From Gammaproteobacteria bacterium (GTDB lineage: Bacteria; Pseudomonadota; Gammaproteobacteria; Steroidobacterales; Steroidobacteraceae), in NCBI GenBank assembly GCA_005877705.1, contig VBNY01000337.1, positions 1 to 6,171 of the forward strand: 6,171 nt of DNA, given 5' to 3'. This document shows, one piece after another, positions 1 through 5,693 of this stretch. The notes under the pieces are model-generated. The model was not told the origin of the DNA. It saw only the letters and a program-made list of their open reading frames with translations, and searched no databases. The translations under genes and the position numbers were made by a program. How positions within the stretch are numbered: the stretch's first letter is position 1; the number at the start of each line of letters is the position of its first letter.

Positions 1-1
1 C

Positions 2-901
2 AGCAGCGACGGTATTGCCTATGTGACGCCGGCCGACCTCGATGGCGATCACATTACGGACTACGTCTACGCGGGCGATCTGCTCGGTAACCTCTGGCGC
101 TTCGACCTGACCAGCAACAACCCGTCCAATTGGGCGGCCGCGACTGCGCCGCTGTTCACGACCCAGTCCGGCCAGCCGATCACGACCAAGGTCGTCGTCG
201 CCTCGGGCATGACCCAGCAGGGCCCGCAGCGGCTGCTGATCGCCTTCGGAACCGGCCAGAAGACCCCGCTCACCAACACGACCCCGGTGAGCTATATCGG
301 TGGGACCCAGGATATCTACGGCGTCTGGGACTGGAACATGGCTGGCTGGAACTCGATATCCACCGCCAGATACGCCAGCCTCAGCGGTCCGTACACGCTC
401 GGCAAGACCAATCTTCAACAGCAGACGGTTACCGTTGCCGCCAGCGGCAATCGCGACATCACGGCCAACAGCCCCGTGTGCTGGCAAGGCTCCACCGAGT
501 GCGGCAGCAACAACACGCAGTTCGGCTGGTATCTGGATCTGCCGGGCACCGCCGAGCAGATAGTCTTCAATCCAGAGCTGGTGGGTCCGGCGTTTACGGT
601 CAACTCCACCGTTCCCGCGCTCAACTCGCTGACCGCATGCACCTCCAGCACCGACGCGGGATTCACTTACGCGCTATCTGTCATGAGCGGTGGCGCATTC
701 ACCAACGCCTTCCCGCATTACAATGACACGGTTGCCGCGGGCGTCGAAACCGATGCGACCGGCACCGCTTTCGTGATAACAACCGCCAACGGCAGCAAGT
801 ACCTGGTGTACGAGACCGTCCTGAATACCAAAGGAGCGACCCAGCTGAACGTGCCGGCGAGCGTGAAGACCAATCGCCTGACGTGGGCCGAGCTCCGCTA
901 G
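2..901 (+). CDS. pilY1: PilY1-type pilus tip/adhesin protein, C-terminal part (5' end outside window)
   Basis: This is the last 299 residues of a PilY1-like protein, read in frame from base 2 to the TAG at 899-901; the gene begins upstream of the window. PilY1 proteins are large (often over 1000 residues) secreted or pilus-tip proteins that prime type IV pilus assembly with the minor pilins and take part in adhesion, surface sensing and twitching. The visible part starts in the C-terminal beta-propeller. An Asp-rich loop, DLDGDHITD (residues 12-20 of the fragment), has the spacing of a PilY1 calcium-binding site and runs into the family signature YVYAGDLLGNLWRFDL. Further on are GWYLDLPG and an RLTWAELR ending typical of the family. 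Two Cys (CWQGSTEC) may form a disulfide, which suits an exported protein. The next gene is a PilE-like pilin, the usual order in the fimU-pilVWXY1E cluster. The GTG at 23 is an internal codon, not a start. The family call is firm; function is by homology. Confidence 0.9.
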   Translation, partial: SSDGIAYVTPADLDGDHITDYVYAGDLLGNLWRFDLTSNNPSNWAAATAPLFTTQSGQPITTKVVVASGMTQQGPQRLLIAFGTGQKTPLTNTTPVSYIGGTQDIYGVWDWNMAGWNSISTARYASLSGPYTLGKTNLQQQTVTVAASGNRDITANSPVCWQGSTECGSNNTQFGWYLDLPGTAEQIVFNPELVGPAFTVNSTVPALNSLTACTSSTDAGFTYALSVMSGGAFTNAFPHYNDTVAAGVETDATGTAFVITTANGSKYLVYETVLNTKGATQLNVPASVKTNRLTWAELR

Positions 902-915
902 GCTACAGGCGCACC

Positions 916-1383
916 GTGGCACAGCGAGCCGCATCGCGAACGTCCCGGTCGGCCGGGTTCACCCTGATCGAGCTGATGGTGGTGGTGATCATCGCCACCA
1001 TCCTCCTCTCGATCGCGATCCCCGCCTATACGAGCCAGATCCGTAAGTCCCGCCGCACGGAGGCCCGCACCGCCGTGCTCGATCTGGCGAGCCGCGAGGA
1101 GCGTTTCTTCAGCACGTCGGCGGCATACACCAACTCGGCCGCCAATCTCGGTTACGCAGCGTTTCCGGCTCAAGTCGGCAGCAACTACTACCAGGTGAAC
1201 GTCTGCTCTCCCGCGTGCAACGCGGGCGGGCCCGCGGCACCCTCTTTTTCAGTCACCGCGACCCCCGTCGCAGGCAACGGCCAGGACAAGGACACGCAGT
1301 GCGCGTCGTTCACAGTGGACTCGACTGGAAGGCAGTCGGCCCTGAACTCCTCGAGCACGGATTCGACGGCCACCTGCTGGTGA
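916..1383 (+). CDS. pilE: PilE-like type IV minor pilin
   Basis: This is a 155-residue prepilin. The leader MAQRAASRTSRSAG is short and positively charged and is followed by the prepilin peptidase site G/FTLIE. The mature protein would have 141 residues, with Phe1 (N-methylated in the family), Glu5, and a hydrophobic alpha-helix over residues 1-24 that serves as membrane anchor and filament core. The C-terminal globular part carries Cys83, Cys87, Cys115 and Cys140, enough for two disulfides. The ATPVAG...DTQCASFTVDSTG block and the CW terminus are typical of PilE-type minor pilins, which with PilV, PilW, PilX and PilY1 form the priming complex at the pilus tip. I chose the GTG at 916, 14 bases after the pilY1 stop, because it gives a normal leader. 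A GTG at 883 would add 11 residues and overlap pilY1 by 19 bases. Neither start has a strong ribosome-binding site, so coupling to pilY1 translation is likely. Codon use matches pilY1, and the two probably share one transcript. Confidence 0.88.
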   Translation: MAQRAASRTSRSAGFTLIELMVVVIIATILLSIAIPAYTSQIRKSRRTEARTAVLDLASREERFFSTSAAYTNSAANLGYAAFPAQVGSNYYQVNVCSPACNAGGPAAPSFSVTATPVAGNGQDKDTQCASFTVDSTGRQSALNSSSTDSTATCW

Positions 1384-1399
1384 CCCGGCGCAATGCCCG

Positions 1400-1419
1400 C
1401 CGGCCCTGATGGTGGCCGG
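1400..1419 (+). terminator. Stem-loop after pilE (possible terminator without U-tract)
   Basis: A 6-bp perfect stem, ccggcc paired with ggccgg around an 8-base loop, begins 17 bases after the pilE stop. The sequence after it is ctcgggggc, with no T-run. If it acts in termination it would need Rho or some other help. The position, just past the last gene of the pilus cluster, is the main argument for it. Confidence 0.25.
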
Positions 1420-1658
1420 TCTCGGGGGCAAGGAAGTCCCTACGCCGTCTTCGGAACGGTGATGGGCCTCTGCCCGAGCCGATCGGCCAAGGTCTGTGCC
1501 TGCGCCTCCTGCGAGGCTCGAGAGGGGTGGCGATTCAATCTGATGGAGCAGATCGCGGTAGAGGCAGCAGTTAATCATTGATTATCAATATAATATGGGA
1601 TGATATTAATGTTATTTAGAGAAAATACTCATATAACTTAATTCTGTTAACTTAACTC

Positions 1659-1686
1659 TTGTTTTTCCTAGAGTCTGAGCTATATT
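1659..1686 (+). promoter_or_regulatory. Candidate sigma-70 promoter for the gene at 1791
   Basis: TTGTTT (1659-1664) and TATATT (1681-1686) are separated by 16 bases. The -10 box matches consensus at five of six positions; the -35 box matches only in its TTG. It lies in the AT-rich island and would give a leader of roughly 100 bases before the ATG at 1791. A perfect TATAAT at 1589-1594 lacks a good -35 box at the right distance. AT-rich DNA gives such matches by chance, so this stays a candidate. Confidence 0.35.
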
Positions 1687-1779
1687 TCATGCGCAGTGGG
1701 TTGAGTTCGAACAACAATCAATAGCCGGCCCCGCAGCACAGCCCGGATTACAAGAGCACGCAAGCGGAGGCCTTCTACC

Positions 1780-1784
1780 GAGGT
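1780..1784 (+). promoter_or_regulatory. Ribosome-binding site deciding the start at 1791
   Basis: GAGGT lies six bases before the ATG at 1791, an ideal Shine-Dalgarno distance. It favours this ATG over the GTG directly upstream at 1788. Confidence 0.6.
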
Positions 1785-1790
1785 GTAGTG

Positions 1791-2519
1791 ATGGCTACAT
1801 TGGAGAAGTTTCAGGGTGCGACACTGTCGCTGGCGCGTTCAGGCTCGATCAAGGATCGCCTGACGGACGCGTACCGCAATCATCTTGCCCTGGTTGAAGA
1901 GGACGAGCTTCCAAGCGAGTTGCGAGAGGAGTTCCGTGCGTGCAGTCGCGCACTGACCCGAGAGCGACCTCTCCTGCGCGGCGAGGATGCGTTCCGCGCC
2001 ACCGTTCGCAAGATGTCGAACGACGAGGCGGACGACGTAGCTTCACGAGTCGTGCGGATGTTCGCAGCGCTTTCGCGCGGGGTTCCGAGCCTTGTTCTCG
2101 CTAGAAACCCCGTAAGCGGGTCGCACGCCGTCCCGCTCTACCTCGTCGTTCGGCCGGCGCTCGCGCAGTCTCAGTCGAGCTTGAATTCGATCGTGTCCCA
2201 GCGCGTCGTGTCCTCATGCCGCGCCTGGCGGCGGATGGCATCCACCAGCGCGCGCTCGTCCCAATCCACCACCTCGTCGGCAAGGTCCAGGAGTGCCTTG
2301 GGGACCTCTTTGCGCGAACCAAATGGCTTCATGAGGATCACGGGCTTGTGGCTCGCCTGCGCAAAGACGAGCTGGAAGGTCAGGAAGTCCTGGTGCGTGT
2401 CGAACAGGCTGGACAGCCCCACCACCGCCTCGGCCCCTGCGATCTGCCGGCGCAGGTCCTCTCTCATCGCCTCCTTGTCCGCCGGTGGTCGGCGATCGGG
2501 AGTGCCGGAATTGCGGTAG
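1791..2519 (+). CDS. Small conserved hypothetical protein with a probable run-through tail
   Basis: Only residues 1-96 (to about 2078) look like a real protein. They form a charged, helical sequence (KDRLTDAYRNHL, EEDELPSELREEF, RGEDAFRATVRKMSNDEAD, VVRMFAAL) that I recognise as a short proteobacterial family of about 90-100 residues with no known function. No signal peptide, membrane segment or catalytic motif is visible. The literal reading frame continues to 2519 (242 residues), but residues 128-242 lie antisense to the TIR-like gene. They have the Ser/Arg-rich, low-complexity look of a shadow frame (SSCRAWRRMASTSARSSQ). Both other frames have stops just past the conserved block: TAG at 2102-2104 and TAA at 2113-2115. 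The native gene may therefore have ended there before a one-base indel, or the true stop may simply have been lost. The ATG at 1791 has a good ribosome-binding site. Codon use is less GC-biased than in the flanking genes, which fits acquisition. I am confident of the N-terminal part and doubt the tail. Confidence 0.6.
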   Translation: MATLEKFQGATLSLARSGSIKDRLTDAYRNHLALVEEDELPSELREEFRACSRALTRERPLLRGEDAFRATVRKMSNDEADDVASRVVRMFAALSRGVPSLVLARNPVSGSHAVPLYLVVRPALAQSQSSLNSIVSQRVVSSCRAWRRMASTSARSSQSTTSSARSRSALGTSLREPNGFMRITGLWLACAKTSWKVRKSWCVSNRLDSPTTASAPAICRRRSSLIASLSAGGRRSGVPELR

Positions 2520-2623
2520 AAGAAGTTCCGCGCGCTCTCGAGGTATTCGAACACGCGCAGGTAATCGTCACTGTCTTCCCATACGTGCGTGACGAAGATG
2601 CGAACCGGATTGGCCTGCGACAT
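2171..2623 (-). CDS. TIR-like domain protein (DUF1863 / ThsB-type)
   Basis: This 150-residue protein consists of one TIR-like domain. VRIFVTHVWEDSDDYLRVFEYL (residues 7-28) matches the first strand and conserved SHxW...D-Y-x-x-L pattern of the DUF1863/ThsB family. It is followed by FFYRNSGTPDR, an amphipathic LRRQIAGAEAVVGLSS segment, a KPVILMKPFGS strand-loop, and ADEVVDWDERALVDAIRR near the end. Family members include ThsB of Thoeris phage defence, which turns NAD into a cyclic ADP-ribose-type signal. Many others are solitary and uncharacterised. No partner such as ThsA (SIR2-SLOG) or a Macro-TM protein is present here. At the helix position where relatives have a conserved Glu after a Trp, this protein has Phe80 and Gln84 (FLTFQL), which may affect catalysis. 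I chose the ATG at 2623; a TTG at 2668 would add 15 residues of unlikely sequence. It converges with the gene at 1791. Family call good, role uncertain. Confidence 0.75.
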   Translation of the reverse strand: MSQANPVRIFVTHVWEDSDDYLRVFEYLESARNFFYRNSGTPDRRPPADKEAMREDLRRQIAGAEAVVGLSSLFDTHQDFLTFQLVFAQASHKPVILMKPFGSRKEVPKALLDLADEVVDWDERALVDAIRRQARHEDTTRWDTIEFKLD

Positions 2624-2773
2624 CGCGGTAGGGTGCTCAGGTCGTGACTGTACTTGAGTCTCGCACAAGCGTGACCGCGGCGAAACTGGAGCCCTGTGAC
2701 GGCGCTTGGCGACAGTTCCAAGCTACCCTAAACAGGGCATTGACCTCGCCGGACGCCTGCACGCACCGATAGA

Positions 2774-3586
2774 ATGGGTTCTTTGCGGCAAGAATCGCTC
2801 CAGGTGCGTCTGCTCTGCTACAACATTCGTTACGCCACAGGGACCGGTCCCGCGTTCCACCTTCCCGTGCCCGGCGCCGGCTACCTGCGCAGCAACCGCA
2901 GGGTCCTCGCCGCAATCACGGAGTTCATCCGCGCCGAGCGCCCCGACGTCGTCGGGCTCATCGAAGTCGATACCGGCTCGATCCGCACCGGCATGGTCAA
3001 CCAGGCGGAGCACATCGCGGGGCAGCTCGGCCATTACTCCACGTTCCAGTGCAAGTATGGCACCGGCTCGCTCAACAATCTGATGCCCATCGTGCGCAAG
3101 CAGGCGAACGCCTTCCTGTCCGCCCCGCACGTTCACGGCGAACGGTTCCACTACTTCGACACGGGCATCAAGCGGCTGATCATCGAGCTCGAGCTCGAGG
3201 ACCTGTGCGTGTTCCTCGTGCACCTGTCGTTGAAATTCCGCCAGCGCCAGTACCAGCTGCGCTCGCTGCACGACCTCATCGTGCAGTCGCCGAAGCCGGT
3301 GATCGTTGCGGGCGACTTCAACACGTTCTGGGGCACCCACGAGATCTACCTTTTCATGCGCGCGGCCGGCCTGCGCAGCGCCAATTCCGCGGGCCTGCCC
3401 TCCTTCCCGGCCCGCGTGCCGCGCATCGAGCTCGATTTCATTCTCGTGAGCGAGGGGATCGAGGTGACCGACTTCCGTGTGCCGGATGTGCGCTTCTCCG
3501 ATCACCGCCCGCTGGTGTGCGATTTCCACATCCGCGCCGATGAAGCGGCGCGCCGCGCCGCCGCCGCCGCCGCCTCGGCTGCCTGA
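2774..3586 (+). CDS. Endonuclease/exonuclease/phosphatase (EEP) family protein
   Basis: This 270-residue protein has the DNase I-like fold of the EEP superfamily, whose metal-dependent enzymes cut phosphodiester or phosphoester bonds in nucleic acids, phosphoinositides or sphingomyelin. The active-site motifs appear in the right order: LCYNIRY (Asn17), LIEVD (Glu64, metal ligand), VHLS (His150), VAGDFN (Asp181 and Asn183), ELDFIL (Asp221) and the terminal SDHRP (Asp243, His244). All catalytic positions are present, so it should be active, but the substrate cannot be read from the sequence. No signal peptide or membrane segment is visible, which suggests a cytoplasmic enzyme. The C-terminus is a short RADEAARRAAAAAASAA extension encoded by six GCC codons. 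The ATG at 2774 has no clear ribosome-binding site; a GTG at 2804, just before the first strand, is an alternative start. The gene ends two bases before the FadJ-like start, so the two are almost certainly cotranscribed. Confidence 0.85.
   Translation: MGSLRQESLQVRLLCYNIRYATGTGPAFHLPVPGAGYLRSNRRVLAAITEFIRAERPDVVGLIEVDTGSIRTGMVNQAEHIAGQLGHYSTFQCKYGTGSLNNLMPIVRKQANAFLSAPHVHGERFHYFDTGIKRLIIELELEDLCVFLVHLSLKFRQRQYQLRSLHDLIVQSPKPVIVAGDFNTFWGTHEIYLFMRAAGLRSANSAGLPSFPARVPRIELDFILVSEGIEVTDFRVPDVRFSDHRPLVCDFHIRADEAARRAAAAAASAA
3557..3574 (+). repeat. GCC x6 trinucleotide tract
   Basis: Six perfect GCC copies encode Ala262-267 at the end of the EEP gene, 14 bases before the FadJ-like start. Slippage by whole triplets would change only the alanine tail. 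Slippage by one or two bases would alter the stop position and the coupling with the next gene. Confidence 0.7.
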
Positions 3587-3588
3587 AC

Positions 3589-5655
3589 GTGACCGCCACC
3601 ACCACCGGGTCCTGGAAGACCGAACGCGACGCCGATGGCATCGTCTGGCTGACCATCGACAAGCCGGGAACGTCGGCGAACGTTCTCTCGAGCGATGTGC
3701 TCACCGAGCTCGATGCCCTGCTGCCGTCCCTGCGAAAGGATCCGCCCCGCGGCGTGATCGTGATTTCCGCGAAGAAGAGCGGCTTCATCGCCGGCGCAGA
3801 CATCAAGGAATTCACGGGCATCACCAGCGCCGAGAGCGGTTATCGCCTGATTCGCATCGGACAGCAGGTGCTCGATCGCCTGGCGGCCCTGCCCTGCCCG
3901 AGCGTCGCGGCGATTCATGGCTTTGCCCTCGGTGGCGGGCTCGAGCTCGCGCTGGCCTGCCACTATCGGATCGCGGTGGGCGATGAGCGTTTGGCGCTCG
4001 GGTTTCCGGAGGTGCAGCTCGGCATCCACCCCGGCTTCGGCGGCACGGTGCGCAGCGTGCGCACAGTCGGCGTGCGTCCGGCCATGGAGATGATGCTCAC
4101 CGGCAAAGCGGTGCGCGCCGACAAGGCGCTGCGAATCGGCCTCGTCGACAGGCTCGTCTCCGAGCAGGAGCTGCGCACAGCGGCCCGCGACCTCCTCACC
4201 CTCAGGCCCGCTCCCCACCGCGCACCCTTCAGCGAGCGCGTGCTGAATTCACCGCCGATTCGACCTTTCCTGCGGCGTGCGCTCATCGCACAAGTGAGCC
4301 CCAAAGCGCGCCGCGAACATTACCCCGCGCCCTACGCGATCATCGACCTGTGGGCACGTTTCGGGGCCCAAGGCGCGGCGGCGTTCGAGGCCGAAGCGCG
4401 CTCGATCGCGCAACTGTTCACGAGCGAGACGGCACGCAATCTCATTCGAGTGTTCCTGCTGCAGGACCGTCTCAAGGCCTTGGGTGCGAAAGGGACCGGC
4501 GAAATCAAACACGTGCACGTGGTCGGCGCGGGTGTCATGGGCGGCGATATCGCCGCGTGGTCGGCGCTGCGGGGCTTTACCGTCACGCTGCAGGACCGGG
4601 CCATTGAATACGTCGAGCCTGCGCTGCAGCGCGCACGTGAGTTGTTCTACAAGCGCCTGCGCGATCCGCCCAGGGCCGCCGCCGCTCGCGATCGTTTGCG
4701 CGCCGATGTCGCCGGCGAGGGTGTCCGCGAAGCGGACATCGTTATCGAGGCGATCTTCGAGAGCCTCGATGCCAAGCAGGAGTTGTACGCGCGCCTCGAG
4801 CCGCGCATGAAGCCCACCGCCGTGCTTGCAACCAACACCTCGAGCATCATGCTCGAGCCGCTCGCGGCCAAGCTCGCGCGGCCCGAGCGTCTCGTCGGCC
4901 TGCACTTCTTCAATCCCGTGCCGCAGATGCAACTCATCGAGATAGTGCAGTCCGCGCGCACCGACCCCGGTGTCGCCCAGACCGCAATCGCCTTCGCGCG
5001 GCGGCTCGATAAGCTGCCCGTGCTCTGCCGCAGTGCGCCAGGGTTCATCGTCAATCGCGTGCTGATGCCGTACCTGCACGAAGCGATGTTTGCCGCGCAG
5101 GAAGGCGTACCGCTCGCGGTCATTGACGAGGCAGCCGTCCGCTTCGGCATGCCGATGGGGCCGATAGAGCTCGCCGACGTGGTGGGTCTCGATGTTGCGG
5201 CGCACGTCGGCCAGATCATCGCCGAGGAGCTGGGGCGTCCGGCTCCCGACCTCGCGCGTCTGCGCGAGCTGGTCCGGCGGCGCCGCGCCACCCGAACTTG
5301 TCGATCGACTGATTCTGGTGCTCGTGAACGAGTGCGTGGCGTGCCTGCGCGAGCATGTCGTGGACGACCCGGATCTGATCGACGCCGCCGTGATCTTCGG
5401 GACGGGCTTTGCGCCGTTCCGCGGCGGCCCGCTCGCCTACGCGCGCAGCCGCGGCACGACCGCTGTCGTCGCGCGGCTCAAGGAGCTCGCAGCGCGATGT
5501 GGTTCTCGGTTTCAACCGGATTCCGGCTGGCCGCTGCTCACCGCCGGCGGAGCCGCTGGCAAAATGTGAACCGGCCTGCGTTTCGCGAACCGAAACGTGA
5601 ACGCCGTTCCAGTGACCCGAAAGCCCTGTGCTACCATCCAAGACATAATTTATGA
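3589..5655 (+). CDS. fadJ: FadJ-like enoyl-CoA hydratase/3-hydroxyacyl-CoA dehydrogenase, frameshifted near its C-terminus
   Basis: This is a multifunctional fatty-acid beta-oxidation alpha subunit. Residues 1-200 form an enoyl-CoA hydratase/isomerase domain with FIAGADIKEF, the oxyanion-hole region HGFALGGGLELALACH, and the catalytic glutamates Glu119 (GGGLE) and Glu141 (GFPEVQLG). The GGGLELALACH form is closer to FadJ than FadB. Residues 309-480 form the NAD-binding dehydrogenase domain, with the GAGVMG dinucleotide loop (Gly313-Gly318), TNTSS (Asn416), and the His439/Glu451 dyad in GLHFFNPVPQMQLIEIV, spaced as in FadB. The first C-terminal dehydrogenase domain follows (SAPGFIVNRVLMPYLHEA, GMPMGPIELAD). 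After RLRELV (about residue 562, base 5274) the frame becomes Arg-rich nonsense to the TGA-free end at 5655, while the true C-terminal sequence continues in another frame at 5276-5569. A conserved linker also seems to be missing at that junction. The GTG start, two bases after the EEP stop with no ribosome-binding site, suggests coupled translation. The hydratase and NAD-binding halves should fold; the dehydrogenase is probably impaired unless this is a sequence or assembly error. Confidence 0.85.
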   Translation: MTATTTGSWKTERDADGIVWLTIDKPGTSANVLSSDVLTELDALLPSLRKDPPRGVIVISAKKSGFIAGADIKEFTGITSAESGYRLIRIGQQVLDRLAALPCPSVAAIHGFALGGGLELALACHYRIAVGDERLALGFPEVQLGIHPGFGGTVRSVRTVGVRPAMEMMLTGKAVRADKALRIGLVDRLVSEQELRTAARDLLTLRPAPHRAPFSERVLNSPPIRPFLRRALIAQVSPKARREHYPAPYAIIDLWARFGAQGAAAFEAEARSIAQLFTSETARNLIRVFLLQDRLKALGAKGTGEIKHVHVVGAGVMGGDIAAWSALRGFTVTLQDRAIEYVEPALQRARELFYKRLRDPPRAAAARDRLRADVAGEGVREADIVIEAIFESLDAKQELYARLEPRMKPTAVLATNTSSIMLEPLAAKLARPERLVGLHFFNPVPQMQLIEIVQSARTDPGVAQTAIAFARRLDKLPVLCRSAPGFIVNRVLMPYLHEAMFAAQEGVPLAVIDEAAVRFGMPMGPIELADVVGLDVAAHVGQIIAEELGRPAPDLARLRELVRRRRATRTCRSTDSGARERVRGVPARACRGRPGSDRRRRDLRDGLCAVPRRPARLRAQPRHDRCRRAAQGARSAMWFSVSTGFRLAAAHRRRSRWQNVNRPAFREPKRERRSSDPKALCYHPRHNL
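5276..5569 (+). pseudogene. Out-of-frame C-terminal domain of the FadJ-like gene
   Basis: In the +1-shifted frame this segment encodes PPELVDRLILVLVNECVACL, then DPDLIDAAVIFGTGFAPFRGGPLAYARSRG and GSRFQPDSGWPLL, ending at the TGA at 5567-5569. It is unmistakably the second C-terminal 3-hydroxyacyl-CoA dehydrogenase domain of FadJ/FadB proteins. It has no start of its own with a ribosome-binding site, and it continues directly from the preceding gene in all but frame. It is the displaced end of that gene, not an independent protein. The conservation of its reading frame argues that the shift is recent or artefactual. Confidence 0.8.
5277..5286. repeat. GC palindrome at the fadJ frame break
   Basis: gcggcgccgc is a perfect 10-base palindrome located exactly where the FadJ-like gene changes frame. 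Such GC-only palindromes can promote deletions in the cell and can also cause read or assembly errors. Confidence 0.5.
5579..5597 (+). terminator. Stem-loop after the EEP-fadJ unit
   Basis: A perfect 7-bp stem (cgtttcg/cgaaacg) surrounds a 5-base loop, starting ten bases after the intended fadJ stop at 5569. No T-run follows, so it is an incomplete intrinsic terminator. The position between two transcription units is the main support. Confidence 0.35.
5629..5637 (+). promoter_or_regulatory. Candidate extended -10 promoter for the gene at 5694
   Basis: TGC-TACCAT has the TGn extension and four of six consensus -10 bases. It lies 56 bases before the ATG at 5694. No good -35 hexamer is present at 16-18 bases, as is allowed for extended -10 promoters. 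The AT-rich run at 5644-5652 downstream is another possible -10 region. Weak evidence. Confidence 0.25.
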
Positions 5656-5693
5656 CGCACCAGATTTGGCCCACTGCGTCAGGCACTTAGCAG

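Larger units (their letters stand above)
1384..1790. other. Gene-poor region: GC-rich hairpin segment followed by an AT-rich island
   Basis: I find no credible protein gene in these 407 bases. The first part, to about 1565, is GC-rich and has several short perfect inverted repeats: ccggcc/ggccgg at 1400-1405/1414-1419, gggc/gccc at 1464-1467/1472-1475, the palindrome gccgatcggc at 1478-1487, and gcctc/gaggc at 1504-1508/1513-1517. None is followed by a T-run, so none is a classical Rho-independent terminator, although the first could help end the pil transcript. From about 1570 to 1695 the composition turns sharply AT-rich, with small palindromes (TAATCA-T-TGATTA at 1572-1584; TAATAT/ATATTA at 1591-1596/1603-1608) and several -10-like hexamers. 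A short reading frame at 1393-1581 codes for 62 residues resembling no family I know and is probably chance. The break in composition marks the edge between the pilus cluster and the accessory genes that follow. Confidence 0.6.

Noticed and set aside
1393..1581. 62-codon open frame after pilE
   Set aside because: No ribosome-binding site, odd composition and no recognisable family; it runs through the hairpin cluster.
1695..1720. tRNA-like gttgagttcgaacaac motif
   Set aside because: The TTCGAA loop resembles a T-arm, but the stem is short, no acceptor, anticodon arm or CCA end can be drawn, and the core is just the palindrome gttcgaac.
2216..2647. Open frame of 143 codons on the + strand
   Set aside because: It is antisense to the TIR-like gene and shows no recognisable motif.
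2740..2775. TTGACC and TAGAAT as a promoter for the EEP gene
   Set aside because: The boxes are 24 bases apart, too far for sigma-70, and the -10 box overlaps the start codon.
3185..3199. gagctc tandem repeat
   Set aside because: It encodes the ELELE stretch of a beta strand in the EEP protein and is too short to be a meaningful repeat.
2723..3529. Long open frame on the - strand (268 codons)
   Set aside because: It is antisense to the EEP gene, which has all its catalytic motifs; the translation is His/Glu/Arg-rich without domains.
4249..5205. Long open frame on the - strand (318 codons)
   Set aside because: It lies entirely antisense to the FadJ-like gene, whose motifs are unmistakable, and its translation resembles no family. 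High GC gives long antisense frames by chance.
5273..5290. Programmed ribosomal frameshift in the FadJ-like gene
   Set aside because: There is no slippery heptamer, the family is not known for recoding, and a conserved linker is missing, which recoding would not explain.
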